A stretch of DNA of 47,953 bases from Fimbriiglobus sp. (GTDB lineage: Bacteria > Planctomycetota > Planctomycetia > Gemmatales > Gemmataceae). The translations under genes and the position numbers were made by a program. The stretch is taken from assembly GCA_025352235.1 (NCBI GenBank), contig JANXTU010000346.1, forward strand, positions 1 to 47,953, in the 5' to 3' direction. Each line of letters starts with the position of its first letter. Position 1 is the stretch's first letter. Below the pieces are notes generated by a model. It saw nothing but the letters and a program-made list of their open reading frames with translations. It did no database searches and was not told the origin of the DNA. This document shows positions 16,576 to 29,620 of this stretch, piece after piece.

Positions 16576-19500
16576 ATGCACGACCTCCGTTGTCTCGCAA
16601 TTCTCATTTCGACAATTCTTAATTCCCAACTCCGCGCCGCCGAGCCGGCTGCGAATATCGATTTCTTCGAATCCAAGATTCGCCCCGTTCTCGTGGAACA
16701 TTGCTACTCTTGTCACAATTCGGCTAAGACCGCCAAGGGCGGGCTGGCTCTCGACGACCGGGCGTCGTTGCGAAAAGGCGGTACGGAAGGTGTCATCGTC
16801 GTTACCGGGAAGCCCGAAAATAGCCGGTTGATCGCGGCTCTGAAACACGAACTCGACGGCAAGGCGATGCCGAAGAACGGACCGAAGCTCGACAAGAGCG
16901 TCATCGCCGACTTCGAGAAATGGATCACGCTCGGCATGCCCGACCCGCGCGACAAGCCGCCGACGGCCGAAGAATTGACGAAAGCCACCTCGTGGGAAAC
17001 GATCCTCGAAGCCCGCAAGAAATGGTGGAGTTTCCAGCCGATCCGCAATCCGACGCCGCCAGAATCCGGGTGGTCAAAGCACCCGGTCGACCAATTCATC
17101 GCGGCGAAACTCAAAGAGAATAGGCTCGAACCGGGCGCACCCGCCGATGCTGTCACGCTCATCCGCAGGTTGTATTTCACCCTGATCGGCCTGCCTCCGG
17201 CGCCGGCCGACGTGGAACGATGGACGACGAAGTTGAAGTCCGAAGGCGGCTATGAAGAACTCGTCGATCACCTGCTCGGCACCCCGCAATTCGGCGAGCA
17301 CTGGGCCCGCCACTGGATGGACTGGACGCGCTACGCCGATTCGCACGGCTCCGAAGGCGACCCGGAAATCGTCGGGGCGTGGCACTACCGCGACTACCTC
17401 ATCCGCGCGCTCAACGCCGATGTGCCGTACGACCAACTCGTCCGCGAGCACGTCGCCGGAGATTTGTTGAAGGCCCCGCGCATCAACAAGAAACTCGAAC
17501 TCAACGAATCGGCGATCGGCACCGCGCACTGGCGGATGGTCTTCCACGGCTTCGCCCCGACCGACGCGCTCGAAGAAAAGGTCCGTTTCATCGACGACCA
17601 GATCAACACCTTCTCGAAGGCCTTCTTAGGCCTCACGGTGTCGTGCGCCCGTTGCCACGATCACAAATTCGATCCGATTAGCCACAAAGATTACTACGCC
17701 TTGTTCGGGGTGCTCGCGTCGAACCGGCCGGGGCGAATCGCCGTGGATAGCCCGGAGAAGTCGGAAAAGAATAAGGCTGAGTTGGCGGCGCTGAAAGCGA
17801 AAATCCGCGAAGTCGTCGGCGACGCTTGGTTGGCCGGCATCGGAGGGGGCTTGAAGACCGCGAACGACTCGGGGTCGATCCTCAAGCTCGTACGGGAGTT
17901 GAAAGCGGTCGACGGCGACGCGGAGAAATTCAAAGCCGTATTCGACCGCCACATGATGGAATCGGAGAAAGATCGCCGCGCGATCGCGCGGCCGACGGCA
18001 AACACGTTGAAGAACTGGGACTTGGCGGATGCGAACGATGCGGCGACTTGGTTCCGGGTCGGTGGCGCGACGCGCTCCGCGAACGCCGACTTCGCCGTGG
18101 CGACCGATGGCGACCGGGCGCTGGCCGGGGTCTATCCGCCCGGCATTTACTCGCACGGACTTTCCACGAAGCACGCCGCGAGACTCGAATCTCCCCCCGT
18201 CAAACTCACCGCCGATTCCGAACTCTGGGTCCGCGTCATAGGCGACGGCGGCGCGACGCTGCGGTATGTCGTCCAGGATTACCCGCGCGATGGAACCGTC
18301 TTCCCGGTTCACCGGCTGACACCGCAATGGCACTGGCAGCGGTTCGACCTGACCTACTGGACGGGCGACGAGATCCACATCGAATTGGCCGCGTCGCGGG
18401 ATGCGCCGTTGATGGCAGGTGGTTCCGAGCGATCTTGGTTCGGGATCCGCGAGGCTAGGATCGTCAAAAAAGGGACGTTCCAGCCGCCGCTCGAAACCAT
18501 CGACTGGCGTGCGCCGCTCAACGCGGCTTTCGCGCCGAAGATACCGAACTCTTCGGCCGAAGCCGCCGAGGCCTACGCCTCCGCCATTTTCGCGGCCGTC
18601 CGCGAATGGAAGAGCGGCCGAGGATCGCCCACGACGGCCGCGCTGCTGGCGAAGTGTTTGGAAGAAGGATTGCTATCGAACAAATTCGCGGACATGAAAG
18701 CCGTCCAGCCCCTCATCGATGAATACCGCAAACTCGAAGCCGAGATCGCCGTGCCGACGCGGGTACCCGGTTTGATGGAGGGCGTCGTGCGGAATCAGCC
18801 GCTGCTCGACCGGGGCGACCACAAAAAGCTGAAAGCCGAAGTGCCCCGGCGATTTCTGGAAGCCATCGACCCGACCCCCTACAAGGGAACGGACAGCGGT
18901 CGATTGCAACTCGCCGAAGATATGCTGAGCGACAAAAATCCGTTGACCCAGCGCGTGATCGTCAACCGGCTTTGGCACCACTCGTTCGGACGGGGACTTG
19001 CGCCGACGCCCGACAACTTCGGCCGGCTGGGCCTCGAGCCGACGCACCCGGAACTCCTCGATTTCTTAGCGACACGCTTTGTCAAACAAGGCTGGTCGAT
19101 CAAGGACGCGCTGCGATTTTTGGTCACATCCAAAACTTGGCAACTCGCTTCGAAGCCGACCGAACAAGCTCGGCGACTCGATCCGGACAACCGCTGGTTC
19201 TCGCACGCCTTGTTGCGCCGGCTCGACGCCGAGGCGATCCGCGATTCCCTGCTCGCGGTCAGCGGGTCGTTGAATCGCGAACTCTACGGTGCCCCCGTCG
19301 GCGGCAATTCGGATCGCCGGAGTCTGTACGTCCGCGTCCAACGCACGGCCCTCGATCCGTTCCTGCGGGCCTTCGATTTCCCCGAGCCGTTCAGCGCCGT
19401 CGGCCGGCGCGATGTCACCAATGTCCCGGCCCAAGCGCTGACGCTGCTGAACGATCCCCGCGTCGCGGCGCTCGCCGACCATTGGGCCGGACAAATCCTC

Positions 19501-20589
19501 GCCGAACCGGAATGGACCGAAGAAGAACCGCGGCTCCAACGCATGATCCAAACGGGGCTCGGTCGCCCGGCCACGCTCGCCGAGATCGCACAATTTCGAG
19601 CTTACTTGCTCGAATCGAAGAAGGATCGCGTGCTGCGGCAGATCCATTGGACCGAACTCCAAAGGCGACTCGACGAAAATCACAAGGTCGTCCGCGACCT
19701 CCTCGAACCGGCCCGGGCGAAGTTGCTGAAGGAGGTGAAGGACAAGCCGAACGCCGACGAGAAACGACTGGCGAAACCGATCGCGAAGTGGGATTTCCAA
19801 GACTCGCTGAAAGATCGCATCGGATCGCTCCACGGCGAAGCCGTGAACTCGGCGAAGCTGATCGATGGGAGTTTGAACGTTGGTGGCCGAGCCCACGTCC
19901 TCACGGTGCCGCTCGCCAAAACGATCCGCGAGAAGACACTGGAAGCATGGGTTCAACTCGATAGCCTCGATCAAGCCGGCGGCGCAGCCATGACGGTCCA
20001 AACCAAGGATGGCGGCGTTTTCGACGCCATCGTCTTCGGTGAGAAAAACGCGGGCCAGTGGGTCGCGGGCAGCAACGTCTTCCGGCGGACGCAATCGCTC
20101 GGAGCTCCGGTAGAGGCCGAGGCGAACCGGCGCGTGGTGCACCTGGCCATCGCGTACCACGCCGACGGGAAAATCGTCGCCTACCGCGATGGGCAACCCT
20201 ACGGCACCGGCTACCAGTCGGTCGGACTTCAAGAATTCAAGGCGGGCGAAGCGGTCGTCGGCTTCGGGATCCGCCACTCCCCGGCCGATGGGAATAAGGT
20301 GCTCGCGGGTAAAATCGTCCGGGCCCGGCTCTATGACAAGGCACTGTCAGCGGAAGAGGTGCTCGCGTCGTTCGGTTCGGTTTCGGGTTCGATTCCGGAA
20401 TCGAAAGTGCTCGGAGTGCTGAGTGCGGGCGACCGCGACAAAGTGATCGCCGCGAAAACGCGTCTCGCGGGGCTCGAAGCCGAACTGCGCGCGGCCGGGC
20501 CGGTTCCGACCGCTCTCGACGATCGCGCCGTTTGGGCCGACATCGCGCGGGCGGTCTACAATTTCAAAGAGTTCATCTACATCAAATAG
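16576..20589 (+). CDS. Planctomycete PSCyt1/DUF1549/DUF1553 (PSD1) cytochrome-type protein with LamG-like insertion
   Basis: [31 protein letters not shown] (CXXCH), [24 protein letters not shown] region, [40 protein letters not shown]; LamG-like segment [20 protein letters not shown]...[13 protein letters not shown]. Confidence 0.93.
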   Translation: MHDLRCLAILISTILNSQLRAAEPAANIDFFESKIRPVLVEHCYSCHNSAKTAKGGLALDDRASLRKGGTEGVIVVTGKPENSRLIAALKHELDGKAMPKNGPKLDKSVIADFEKWITLGMPDPRDKPPTAEELTKATSWETILEARKKWWSFQPIRNPTPPESGWSKHPVDQFIAAKLKENRLEPGAPADAVTLIRRLYFTLIGLPPAPADVERWTTKLKSEGGYEELVDHLLGTPQFGEHWARHWMDWTRYADSHGSEGDPEIVGAWHYRDYLIRALNADVPYDQLVREHVAGDLLKAPRINKKLELNESAIGTAHWRMVFHGFAPTDALEEKVRFIDDQINTFSKAFLGLTVSCARCHDHKFDPISHKDYYALFGVLASNRPGRIAVDSPEKSEKNKAELAALKAKIREVVGDAWLAGIGGGLKTANDSGSILKLVRELKAVDGDAEKFKAVFDRHMMESEKDRRAIARPTANTLKNWDLADANDAATWFRVGGATRSANADFAVATDGDRALAGVYPPGIYSHGLSTKHAARLESPPVKLTADSELWVRVIGDGGATLRYVVQDYPRDGTVFPVHRLTPQWHWQRFDLTYWTGDEIHIELAASRDAPLMAGGSERSWFGIREARIVKKGTFQPPLETIDWRAPLNAAFAPKIPNSSAEAAEAYASAIFAAVREWKSGRGSPTTAALLAKCLEEGLLSNKFADMKAVQPLIDEYRKLEAEIAVPTRVPGLMEGVVRNQPLLDRGDHKKLKAEVPRRFLEAIDPTPYKGTDSGRLQLAEDMLSDKNPLTQRVIVNRLWHHSFGRGLAPTPDNFGRLGLEPTHPELLDFLATRFVKQGWSIKDALRFLVTSKTWQLASKPTEQARRLDPDNRWFSHALLRRLDAEAIRDSLLAVSGSLNRELYGAPVGGNSDRRSLYVRVQRTALDPFLRAFDFPEPFSAVGRRDVTNVPAQALTLLNDPRVAALADHWAGQILAEPEWTEEEPRLQRMIQTGLGRPATLAEIAQFRAYLLESKKDRVLRQIHWTELQRRLDENHKVVRDLLEPARAKLLKEVKDKPNADEKRLAKPIAKWDFQDSLKDRIGSLHGEAVNSAKLIDGSLNVGGRAHVLTVPLAKTIREKTLEAWVQLDSLDQAGGAAMTVQTKDGGVFDAIVFGEKNAGQWVAGSNVFRRTQSLGAPVEAEANRRVVHLAIAYHADGKIVAYRDGQPYGTGYQSVGLQEFKAGEAVVGFGIRHSPADGNKVLAGKIVRARLYDKALSAEEVLASFGSVSGSIPESKVLGVLSAGDRDKVIAAKTRLAGLEAELRAAGPVPTALDDRAVWADIARAVYNFKEFIYIK

Positions 20590-20596
20590 GCACGCC

Positions 20597-22021
20597 ATGA
20601 TTCCGATCTCTCGCCGGCGAATGCTGCAATCGTGCTCGACCGGGTTCGGCGCTGTCGTGCTGAACGCGCTCTTCGCCGAGTCGGTGCAGGCCGAATCCAA
20701 ATCCCTGCCCGAAGGGGCGGCGCTGATGGCGACGCACCATGCGGCGAAGGCGAAGCGCGTCATCTTCTGCTTCATGTCGGGCGGCGTCTCGCACGTCGAT
20801 TCGTTCGATCCGAAGCCGCGCTTGACGAAAGACCACGGCAAACCGATGCCGGGGAAGGTCGAGCGCACGATGTTCAACAATAACGGCAACATCATGGGGA
20901 GCCCCTTCCCGTTCGCCCCGGCGGGGAAGTGCGGCATGCCCGTCAGCACGATGTTCCCACACCTCGCGAAGGTGGCCGACGAACTCGCGCTGATCCGCTC
21001 GATGACGTCGTCGGTGAACGAGCACGCCCAAGCGAACTTCTTCATGCACTCGGGCTTCCCCATCATGGGCTACCCGACGGCCGGGGCTTGGACCACCTAC
21101 GGCCTCGGCACCGAAAGTAAGAATCTCCCCGGATACGTCGTCCTGCAAAGCGGGCACGCCGTCGCCCCGCACGGCGGCGTGAGTTTGTTCAGCAACGGCT
21201 TCCTCCCGGCCCAGCACCAAGGGTCGATTTTGAAGGCCGACCAAACCGAGGCGATCCGCAACATCCGCCCGGCCGATACCAAAGTCGTCCAACGCCGCCG
21301 GCTCGATCTCGTGAAAAAATTCGATCGATCGATGCTCGACGACACCGCCGACCCGCAGATCGAAGCGGCCATCGCGAATTCCGAGACCGCCTTCCGCATG
21401 CAAACCGCCGTACCGGAGTTGTGCGACCTCTCGGGCGAGTCGGCCGCGACGCAGAAACTCTACGGCGTCGATTCCAAGAATCCCGAACTCGCGGCGTACG
21501 CCAAGCAGTGTCTGCTCGCCCGGCGGCTCGTCGAACGCGGCGTGCGTTTCGTCGAACTCAGTTGCCTGACCCAAGGGATCGGAGCCGGCGGGGCCGCGAA
21601 CCCGTGGGATCAGCACGGCGACTTGCAGAAAGGCCACGCGGCGATGGCCCTGCAAGTCGATCAACCGATTGCGGCGCTCATCGCCGACTTGAAAGCGAGA
21701 GGGTTGCTCGACGAGACGCTGATCGTTTGGGCCGGGGAGTTCGGGCGCACGCCGTTCTCGCAGGGGGGCAACGGGCGCGATCATAACCCGATGGGGTTCA
21801 GCGTCTGGCTCGCCGGCGGCGGGGTGAAAGGCGGCAGCATCTACGGGGCCACGGACGACCACGGTTACCACGCCGTCGAAAATGAATGCACGGTCTACGA
21901 CCTCTGGGCTACTGTGTTGCACCAACTCGGGGTGAACCACGAGAAGCTGACCTTCCGCTACGGCGGCCGCGATTTCCGCCTGACCGATGTCCACGGCAAC
22001 GTCCTACCGATCCTCGCATGA
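20597..22021 (+). CDS. DUF1501 domain-containing protein (Tat-type signal)
   Basis: [18 protein letters not shown] leader, [60 protein letters not shown]. Confidence 0.95.
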   Translation: MIPISRRRMLQSCSTGFGAVVLNALFAESVQAESKSLPEGAALMATHHAAKAKRVIFCFMSGGVSHVDSFDPKPRLTKDHGKPMPGKVERTMFNNNGNIMGSPFPFAPAGKCGMPVSTMFPHLAKVADELALIRSMTSSVNEHAQANFFMHSGFPIMGYPTAGAWTTYGLGTESKNLPGYVVLQSGHAVAPHGGVSLFSNGFLPAQHQGSILKADQTEAIRNIRPADTKVVQRRRLDLVKKFDRSMLDDTADPQIEAAIANSETAFRMQTAVPELCDLSGESAATQKLYGVDSKNPELAAYAKQCLLARRLVERGVRFVELSCLTQGIGAGGAANPWDQHGDLQKGHAAMALQVDQPIAALIADLKARGLLDETLIVWAGEFGRTPFSQGGNGRDHNPMGFSVWLAGGGVKGGSIYGATDDHGYHAVENECTVYDLWATVLHQLGVNHEKLTFRYGGRDFRLTDVHGNVLPILA

Positions 22022-24663
22022 GATCCACAATGCGACAGTGGTGGGCCTATTCGAGTGTGATTGTCGCGACGGTCGCCGTGGTCGCACTGCGGTACGCGCA
22101 CGACGAAGCCGACGATACCCACCACAATTTCTTGCTGCCGTTCATCGTACCGATCATGGTGGCCGGGTGGGTCGGTGGCATCCGCTGTTGCGCATGCGCC
22201 ACGGCCTTGAACGCGGCCCTGATGATCTTTTTGTTCACCGAGCCCCGCTACGATTTCCGGATCGATTCGAGCGCCGACGCACTGCGGTTGGGACTCTATG
22301 TGTGCATCTGCGTATTCATCGGCGTCCTCGCCGAGGCCCGCCAGCGCTCTCGCCGGCAGGTCGAAGTCGATCGGGCCATCGCCAACCGCCGACGGGCCGA
22401 ATTGGAATCCGAGATCGCCGACCGACTGGCCACCGAGAAACGGCTGTTCGCCAGCGAGCGCCGGTACAAAGCGCTGATTCAAGCGACCCCGCAGGTCGTG
22501 TGGTCCATCGGCGGAAACGATAACGAAGCGTTGAATTGGTGGGGAAAATTGACGGGGCAAACCGCGGCCGAATTATCCGGGTTGGGCTGGCTGGACGCCG
22601 TCCACGCCGACGACCGCGACCGGGTCCGCGAGACGTGGGAGCGCGCCTTAGAGCAGAATTTCCTGTACGACACCCAATACCGCATCCGGACGCAGGCCGG
22701 GCAGTACCGGCATTTTTCCGTCCGCGGCGTCGCGTTGTGCGACACTGCCGGCAGGCTCGAAGAATGGATCGGATCGCTGACCGACATCCACGACCGCACC
22801 GTGGCCGAGGAGGGGTTGCGCGAACTCAACGCTACGCTTGAAGCGCGGGTCGCGGAGCGGACGGCGGCGCTGCACGTGAGCGATCGGCGCTTCCGCGCGA
22901 TCTTCCATTCACAATTTCAATTCATCGGCCTGTTGGCGCCAACGGGCGAACTTTTGGAGGCGAATCGGACGGCCCTCGCCTCGGTTGGGGTCTCGGAAGA
23001 GTCGGTCCTCGGCCGGCCGTTTTGGGAGACCGCGTGGTGGGCGCACGATGCGGTTCAACAAAACCGTCTCCGGATGGCCGTGGTGAACGCGGCGGCCGGA
23101 ACGGCGGATCGGTTCGAGGCCACGCACGTGAGCGCCGACGGCGCTTTGATCTGGGTCGATTTCTCTTTGACGCCCTTCGCCGATGAATCCGGACGGATCG
23201 TGTTGTTGATCCCCGAGGGGCGCGACATCACCGAGCGGAAGGCGATGGAAACACAATTAAAACGGAGCGAGTCGCTCCACCGATCCGTCATCGAATCGTT
23301 GATGGAAGGGATCGTGGTGCAAGATGCGACGGGCGTCATCGTCGCCACGAATGGGCGAGCTGAACGGATTCTCGGTTTGACGCAAGATCAAATCTGCGGC
23401 CGCGACTCGCTGGACCCGCGTTGGCGAGCCGTGCGCGAAGACGGTTCCCCATTCCCCGGCGAGGAGCATCCCGCGATGGTGTGTCTCCGAACCGCGAGGC
23501 CGGTTCTCGGCACCGTGATGGGCATCCACCGGGCGGACGGCGATCTCACTTGGATCGTGGTGAATGCGCATCCGATCCAAGACTCGCCCGACACGCTCAC
23601 CGGCGCCGTCGCTTCGTTCCAAGACATCAGCGAGCGCAAGCACGCGGAAGAAGCTTCGCGCGAGCAAGAAGAACGCTTCCGCAGCGCCTTCGATTTCGCT
23701 CCGATCGGCATCGCGCTGGTGTCCCTCTCCGGGGCTTGGCTGCGCGTGAATCGATCCGTTTGCGAACTCTTGGGTTACGCCGAAGCGGAGTTGCTGGCGA
23801 CGGACTTCCAAACCCTCACGCACCCGAACGACCTCGGTCCCGATTTGGACAGCTTCCGGCAAATGCTCGATGGCAGCCTCCGCACCTACCAAATCGATAA
23901 GCGGTATTTCCATAAGACCGGCCGCATCGTCCGCGTACTACTTTCGGTCTCGCTGGTCCGGGATGCGGCTGCCCAGCCGCGCTATTTCATCAAGCAAATC
24001 GTGGACATCACCGAGCGCAAGGCGGCCGAAGAACGGATCAAAGCGGCGCTCCAAGAAAAGGAAACGCTCCTCAAAGAGGTCCACCACCGGGTGAAGAACA
24101 ATTTGCAGGTCGTCTCCAGCCTGCTCGATTTGCAGTCCGAACACACTGCCGATCCGGCCGCGCTCGTGATGTTCCAACAGAGTCGCAGGCGGGTGAAATC
24201 GATGGCGATGATCCACGATCGTCTTCACCGGGCCTCGGACTTGGCCCGCGTCGATTTCGGCGAGTACGCCAAGCAACTCACGGACGATCTATTCCACGGC
24301 TACCGCGTCGACCGAGCGGACATCGCATTGGAATTGGACATCGGGGCCGTGACGCTCCCGCTTGATCTGGCGATCCCGTGCGGTCTATTACTCAATGAGT
24401 TGATGTCCAATTGTTTAAAGCACGCGTTCCGCGGTCGGACCGATGGTCGAATCCGGCTCTCACTGTATACAAAGACCCATTCCATTGTGCTGAGCGTGAC
24501 CGACGACGGAGTCGGCTTCCCTGCGGGTGCCGACTTCCGCAACACGACTTCTTTCGGCATGCAGTTGATCAACACTTTGGTCGAACAGTTGAACGGCGAG
24601 ATCGAACTCGTCGCGGGGAAAGGGACGACCATCACCGTGTGCTTCGCTTCCGGTAGCTCGTAA
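22018..24663 (+). CDS. Membrane sensor histidine kinase: DUF4118-like TM region, several PAS domains, HisKA_2/HATPase
   Basis: N-terminal TM segments, PAS/PAC signatures ([38 protein letters not shown]), [48 protein letters not shown]. Confidence 0.92.
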   Translation: MRSTMRQWWAYSSVIVATVAVVALRYAHDEADDTHHNFLLPFIVPIMVAGWVGGIRCCACATALNAALMIFLFTEPRYDFRIDSSADALRLGLYVCICVFIGVLAEARQRSRRQVEVDRAIANRRRAELESEIADRLATEKRLFASERRYKALIQATPQVVWSIGGNDNEALNWWGKLTGQTAAELSGLGWLDAVHADDRDRVRETWERALEQNFLYDTQYRIRTQAGQYRHFSVRGVALCDTAGRLEEWIGSLTDIHDRTVAEEGLRELNATLEARVAERTAALHVSDRRFRAIFHSQFQFIGLLAPTGELLEANRTALASVGVSEESVLGRPFWETAWWAHDAVQQNRLRMAVVNAAAGTADRFEATHVSADGALIWVDFSLTPFADESGRIVLLIPEGRDITERKAMETQLKRSESLHRSVIESLMEGIVVQDATGVIVATNGRAERILGLTQDQICGRDSLDPRWRAVREDGSPFPGEEHPAMVCLRTARPVLGTVMGIHRADGDLTWIVVNAHPIQDSPDTLTGAVASFQDISERKHAEEASREQEERFRSAFDFAPIGIALVSLSGAWLRVNRSVCELLGYAEAELLATDFQTLTHPNDLGPDLDSFRQMLDGSLRTYQIDKRYFHKTGRIVRVLLSVSLVRDAAAQPRYFIKQIVDITERKAAEERIKAALQEKETLLKEVHHRVKNNLQVVSSLLDLQSEHTADPAALVMFQQSRRRVKSMAMIHDRLHRASDLARVDFGEYAKQLTDDLFHGYRVDRADIALELDIGAVTLPLDLAIPCGLLLNELMSNCLKHAFRGRTDGRIRLSLYTKTHSIVLSVTDDGVGFPAGADFRNTTSFGMQLINTLVEQLNGEIELVAGKGTTITVCFASGSS

Positions 24664-24682
24664 CGATTCTAAAGGGTCCGAC

Positions 24683-26602
24683 GTGTCCGCATCCATTTTG
24701 ATTGTCGAAGACGAGAAGATCACCGCCAAAGGGATCGAGAAGCGGCTGAAGGGTTTGGGCTACACGGTCGCGGGAATGGCCGCGACTGGCGAGGAGGCCC
24801 TCGATAAGATCGAATCGCTTCTGCCCGACCTCCTGCTGATGGATATCAAACTGGGCACAGGGATGGATGGCGTGGAGGCGGCCGCGATTGCCCGCACGCG
24901 CTTCAATCGGCCGGTCGTCTTCCTCACGGCATTCTCGGACGACGCGACTTTACAGCGGGCGAAAATCACGGAACCGTTCGGCTACGTCATGAAGCCGTAC
25001 GAGGATCACGACCTCCGGACGGCGATCGAAATCGGCCTTTATAAGCACCGCATCGACTGCCGCGTCCGCGAGAACGAGCAGTGGCTCGCGGCCACGCTCG
25101 GCAGCATCGGCGACGGCGTCATCGCGATCGACGAACGGGGATGTGTCCGATTCCTGAACTCGCTCGCCGAACGGTTGACGGGTTGGTCTTCGGCGGATGC
25201 GGTCGGTCGGAATGTCACCGATGTCTTCCGGATCGTGGAAGAAACGAGCCGGGAAACCGTGCGCAACCCGGCGCTCGACGCGCTGCGGACGGGGGAATCG
25301 ACCAAGCTTGCCCCCGGCACGGTGCTGATCGACCGGGCCGGCGGCGAGCGCCCGATCGACGATAGCGCCGCCCCCATCCGCGCGTCCCACGGCACCGTGA
25401 TCGGCGCGGTCTTGGTCTTCCGCGATATCTCCGAGCGCCGCCGGCTCGAAGAAAACCTGCGCCAATCTCAGAAAATGGAAGCCATCGGCCGGTTGGCGGG
25501 CGGCATCGCCCACGATTTCAACAACATCATCAGCATCATCTCGGGCTTCTGCGAATTCCTGCTCTCGGACGAGTACTCCGAGACGGATCGCAGGCAGTTC
25601 GTGCGGAATATCCGCGATGCCTCCGGCCGCGCTGCGGGGCTGACTCAGCAGATCATGGCGTTTAGCCGCAAGCAGTTGCTCGTGCCGCTCGTTCTCGATT
25701 TGAATACCGTGGTCGCCGAAATGGGCGTGCTGGCGAAGCGGCTGATCGGATCGAATATCGAATTCGTCGCCGAGTTGGCCCCGGACCTCGCCCCGGTGAA
25801 GGCTGACCCCACGCAGATCGGCCAAGTCTTTTTGAACTTGGCCGCCAATGCCCGCGATGCCATGCCGAACGGCGGCCGGTTGACCGTCACCACGTCCAAC
25901 GTCGTGTTGGGCGTGGTGACCACCCGCGATTTCCCCGACGTCGCGCCTGGGAACTACGCCCTCCTCACCATCGCCGACAACGGCGTCGGCATCAGCGAAG
26001 CCGTACTCGCCCACATCTTCGAGCCGTTCTTTACGACCAAAGCCGTGGGACTTGGAACCGGTCTCGGCCTCGCCACCGTCTACGGCATCGTCAAGCAAAG
26101 CGGTGGCCACGTCGCGGTCGCCAGTCGGCCGGGGGAAGGGACCTTGTTCCGCATTTACCTTCCCTCCATCCAAGCCGCGGTGGCCCCGGCTGCTGCCCCC
26201 GCCCGAACACCGGCGAAACGCGGGGACGAAACCATCCTGCTGGTCGAAGATGATGAGACGATCCGGGGGATGATGAAGTTGGTTTTGAAATCGACGGGCT
26301 ACGAAGTGTTGGAAGCCGAAGACGGGGCCGTGGCTCTGGCGGTCGCGCGGGCCCACCCGGGTGTGATCCATCTGCTGATGACCGACCTGATGTTGCCGAA
26401 TATGTCCGGCCGCGAGCTGGCCGATCGGCTCGTGGCGGAGCAACGCGTCGGTCGCGTGCTCTTCATGTCCGGCTACACCGAAGGCGTCCTCGCCCACCAA
26501 GACGTGGCGTCCTCGGCCTCGGATTTTCTACACAAGCCCTTCACCTTGAACGGGCTGACGATGAAAATCCGCGAGGTTTTGGATCGTCCGACAGCGCCTT
26601 GA
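24683..26602 (+). CDS. Hybrid two-component protein REC-PAS-HisKA-HATPase-REC
   Basis: [14 protein letters not shown]...[59 protein letters not shown]...[52 protein letters not shown]...[13 protein letters not shown]. Confidence 0.93.
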   Translation: MSASILIVEDEKITAKGIEKRLKGLGYTVAGMAATGEEALDKIESLLPDLLLMDIKLGTGMDGVEAAAIARTRFNRPVVFLTAFSDDATLQRAKITEPFGYVMKPYEDHDLRTAIEIGLYKHRIDCRVRENEQWLAATLGSIGDGVIAIDERGCVRFLNSLAERLTGWSSADAVGRNVTDVFRIVEETSRETVRNPALDALRTGESTKLAPGTVLIDRAGGERPIDDSAAPIRASHGTVIGAVLVFRDISERRRLEENLRQSQKMEAIGRLAGGIAHDFNNIISIISGFCEFLLSDEYSETDRRQFVRNIRDASGRAAGLTQQIMAFSRKQLLVPLVLDLNTVVAEMGVLAKRLIGSNIEFVAELAPDLAPVKADPTQIGQVFLNLAANARDAMPNGGRLTVTTSNVVLGVVTTRDFPDVAPGNYALLTIADNGVGISEAVLAHIFEPFFTTKAVGLGTGLGLATVYGIVKQSGGHVAVASRPGEGTLFRIYLPSIQAAVAPAAAPARTPAKRGDETILLVEDDETIRGMMKLVLKSTGYEVLEAEDGAVALAVARAHPGVIHLLMTDLMLPNMSGRELADRLVAEQRVGRVLFMSGYTEGVLAHQDVASSASDFLHKPFTLNGLTMKIREVLDRPTAP

Positions 26603-26685
26603 CCCCGGCTCATTTTCGATCATTTTTCCGACACGCGTGTCCCGCTTAACGTAGGCTTCAGGTGCTCCCCGGTAGAGTGCAGGTG

Positions 26686-26712
26686 TCGGCGGGCGAGCCC
26701 AGCTCCCGCCGA
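26686..26712. repeat. Hairpin TCGGCGGG-N11-CCCGCCGA upstream of the peroxidase gene
   Basis: 8-bp perfect inverted arms; loop contains CGAGCCCAGCT. Confidence 0.7.
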
Positions 26713-26768
26713 TCCCCCCTCACCCACTGGGTCGATCCGCCGCGGTTCCTCTCCGGAAGGAAACGATC

Positions 26769-29552
26769 ATGAATGCCTTCGCGAAACTCGCCCGATCCAT
26801 TCGCAAAAGCCTCACGTTTCAGCCGCAGCTGCCGATCCGTCGGGGCCGGCTCCAATTCGAACCGCTCGAAGCGCGCGATGTGCCCTCCGGGTCGCCCGTC
26901 CGCACCTACGACGGCACCGGAAACAATCTGACCAATACCGATTGGGGTTCGACCGGCAGCGACCTCATCCGCGTCGCCGCGGCCGCCTACGCCGACGGAT
27001 TGTCCGCGCCCGCAGGCGCGGATCGCCCCAGCCCGCGCGTCATCAGCAACGCGCTCGCGGACGAACACGGAGTGAGCCGAGTCAGTGCTCAGGGCCTCTC
27101 GGCGATGGTTTACGCTTGGGGGCAGTTCCTCGACCACGACATCGGCCTGACGCCGACGGGGTCGACCGAGACGCTCTCCATCCCCGTGCCGACAGGGGAC
27201 CCATCGTTCGATCCGAATTCGACCGGTACGAAAACGATCACGACGAAGCGGTCGATCTTCGACGCGGCCACGGGCACGAGCACAGCCCGCGAGCAGGTGA
27301 ACACGATCACGGCTTGGATCGACGGCTCGATGGTCTACGGCTCGAACGACACGACCGCCGCGGCGCTGAGGACGTTCAGTGGCGGGCAGTTGAAAACGAG
27401 CGCGGGAAATCTGCTGCCGTTCAACGACGCCGCGACCTTCCCCACCGGCACCGTGACGATGGCAAACGATGCCCACGTCGTGGCGAACGACCAGCTCTTT
27501 GCGGCCGGGGATGCCCGCGCGAACGAGAATATCGAACTGACTTCGATCCAGACCCTGTTCGTCCGCGAACACAATCGCGTGGCCGCGGAATTGGCGGCGG
27601 CGAATCCGAACCTGACGGACGGGGAACTCTATCAACGAGCCCGCGCCATCATCGTCGGGGAGATCCAAGCGATCACGTACAACGAGTGGTTACCGACGCT
27701 GCTCGGGCCGGATGCGCTCGCGCCGTACGCAGGCTACGACGACACCGTGAACCCACAATTAGCGAACGAGTTTTCCACGGCCGCGTTCCGATTCGGTCAC
27801 AGCCTCCTGGCCGACGACATCCAGTTCCTCAACAACTCCGGCACCGAGGTCCGCAGCGGTGTGTCGCTCAGCGCGGCATTCTTCAACCCGGCGACGATCC
27901 GCGATGTCGGCGTCGATCCGATCCTCAAATACCTCGCGTCCGATCCGTCGTCCGAAATCGATACGAAGGTGGTCGACAGCGTTCGCAACTTCCTCTTCGG
28001 GCCCCCCGGATCGGGCGGGCTCGACCTCGCCAGTTTGAATATCGAGCGCGGCCGCGACCACGGCTTGGCCGACTACAACAGCGCCCGCGAAGCCTACGGA
28101 TTGCCGCGTGTGACGACGTTCGCCATGATCACGTCGAACGCCGAGACCCAAGCGAAATTGCAAGAACTGTACGGCTCCGTCGACAAGATCGACCTTTGGG
28201 TGGGAGGGTTGGCCGAGGATCATCTCCCGGGTAGCAGCGTCGGTCCGACTCTGAAAGCGATCATCACCGAGCAATTTGAACGGCTTCGCGACGGCGACCG
28301 CTTCTGGTATCAGAACACCTTCACCGGCGCCCAACTCCGCGCGCTCGACAATACGACCCTCGCCGATGTGATCGCCCGGAACTCGACGAGCACGAACTTA
28401 CAAGAGAACGTCTTCCGATTCCGCGTTGGAGTCTCCGGGAGCGTGACGAATTTCGTCAATCGCCCAGTCGCGGGGCATCGCGTCGAGTTGGTCAATGCCG
28501 GCGGCGAATCGGTCGCGGCGGCGACGACTGACACCCTCGGGCATTACGCGTTCGCAGTCGTCGACGGGCTGCGCACCGGCGACTATACGATTCAAACGAC
28601 CGACGCGCGAGGAGCTCGGGTCACTCGTTCTGTCTCGGTGTCGCGCGGGGATCTCTTCCAAAACGTCGATCTCGCGCTCGCGGATGCGCCGGCCGATCCG
28701 GTGCGAGTCCACTGCTACGCCGTGGGCGAAAACGGCGGTGGCCGCGTGCAAGCTTACCACGCGGACGGGACGCCGAGCTTCACGCTGACGCCTTACGAGG
28801 GCTTCCTCGGCGGAGTCCACGTGGCGACGGGCGATGTCAATGGCGACGGCGTCGACGATATCGTCACGGGGGCTGCGGCCGGGGCCGCGCCCCACGTCAA
28901 AGTCTTCGACGGGCTGACCGGGCAGGAGATCGCGAGCTTCTTCGCCTACGACCGCGAATTCCTCGGCGGCGTGAACGTCGCGATCGGCGATATTGACGGC
29001 TTCGCCGAGATCGTCACCGGGGCCGGGCCGGGCGCCGCGCCGCACGTGAAAGTCTTCGACGGGCGGGATTTCGCGGAGCGGCAAAGCTACTTCGCTTACG
29101 ACGAGGCCTTCCTCGGCGGGGTCACCGTTGCGGTGGGGGTGGAACCCGACGGCCGCGCCATCATTGTCACCGGCACCGAAACGAACGGCTCGCACGTCAA
29201 GGTGTTCGACGGCCGCGGTCCGCTCGAGTTGCGGAGCTTCCTCGCGTTCGATGCGAAGTTCGTCGGCGGGGTGAGCGTCGCCGCGTCCGACCTGAACGGC
29301 GACGGGCTCGCCGATGTCGTCATCGGGGCCGGGGCAGGCGGCGGCAGTCGCGTCGAAATCGTCGGCGGGCGCGACGGCCGCGAACTCGCCAGCTTCATCG
29401 CTTTCAGCGAGGACTACGCTGGGGCCACCGGCGTCTCGCGGATCGGCCTGGGCCTAATCCTCGCGCGGGCCAGCGATGGGGATTCGACCCACCTCAAAGC
29501 GTTCGGGTTGCCCGATGGCGTCGAAGTTTGGTCCCACTACGCTTTCGAATGA
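26769..29552 (+). CDS. Animal-type heme peroxidase family protein with C-terminal FG-GAP-like repeats
   Basis: FEPLEARDVPSG N-terminal motif, YAWGQFLDHDIGLTP, TAWIDGSMVYGSN, FVREHNRVAAELAAANP, EFSTAAFRFGHSLL, NIERGRDHGLADYNSAREAYGL, then repeats VATGDVNGDGVDDIVTGAAAGAAPHVKVFDG. Confidence 0.92.
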   Translation: MNAFAKLARSIRKSLTFQPQLPIRRGRLQFEPLEARDVPSGSPVRTYDGTGNNLTNTDWGSTGSDLIRVAAAAYADGLSAPAGADRPSPRVISNALADEHGVSRVSAQGLSAMVYAWGQFLDHDIGLTPTGSTETLSIPVPTGDPSFDPNSTGTKTITTKRSIFDAATGTSTAREQVNTITAWIDGSMVYGSNDTTAAALRTFSGGQLKTSAGNLLPFNDAATFPTGTVTMANDAHVVANDQLFAAGDARANENIELTSIQTLFVREHNRVAAELAAANPNLTDGELYQRARAIIVGEIQAITYNEWLPTLLGPDALAPYAGYDDTVNPQLANEFSTAAFRFGHSLLADDIQFLNNSGTEVRSGVSLSAAFFNPATIRDVGVDPILKYLASDPSSEIDTKVVDSVRNFLFGPPGSGGLDLASLNIERGRDHGLADYNSAREAYGLPRVTTFAMITSNAETQAKLQELYGSVDKIDLWVGGLAEDHLPGSSVGPTLKAIITEQFERLRDGDRFWYQNTFTGAQLRALDNTTLADVIARNSTSTNLQENVFRFRVGVSGSVTNFVNRPVAGHRVELVNAGGESVAAATTDTLGHYAFAVVDGLRTGDYTIQTTDARGARVTRSVSVSRGDLFQNVDLALADAPADPVRVHCYAVGENGGGRVQAYHADGTPSFTLTPYEGFLGGVHVATGDVNGDGVDDIVTGAAAGAAPHVKVFDGLTGQEIASFFAYDREFLGGVNVAIGDIDGFAEIVTGAGPGAAPHVKVFDGRDFAERQSYFAYDEAFLGGVTVAVGVEPDGRAIIVTGTETNGSHVKVFDGRGPLELRSFLAFDAKFVGGVSVAASDLNGDGLADVVIGAGAGGGSRVEIVGGRDGRELASFIAFSEDYAGATGVSRIGLGLILARASDGDSTHLKAFGLPDGVEVWSHYAFE
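28720..29540 (+). repeat. Tandem FG-GAP/VCBS-like protein repeats (about 60 aa period, 4-5 units)
   Basis: Recurring GAAPHVKVFDG...FFAYDxxFLGGVxVAxGD at protein level and CACGTCAAAGTCTTCGACGGG-like DNA. Confidence 0.8.
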
Positions 29553-29620
29553 CCGACAAGATTTTTTCGCGCGGCGGTAACGCGGGTTCCGCCGTGACTT
29601 CTCCGAGGGAGGAGTCGGCC

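Noticed and set aside
19066-22560. Long minus ORFs (19066-20277, 20582-21994, 21958-22560) antisense to PSD1, DUF1501 and kinase genes
   Set aside because: GC-driven antisense frames; composition typical of spurious ORFs.
24950-26500. 516-aa minus ORF antisense to the hybrid kinase
   Set aside because: Fully overlapped by canonical REC/HK motifs on the plus strand.
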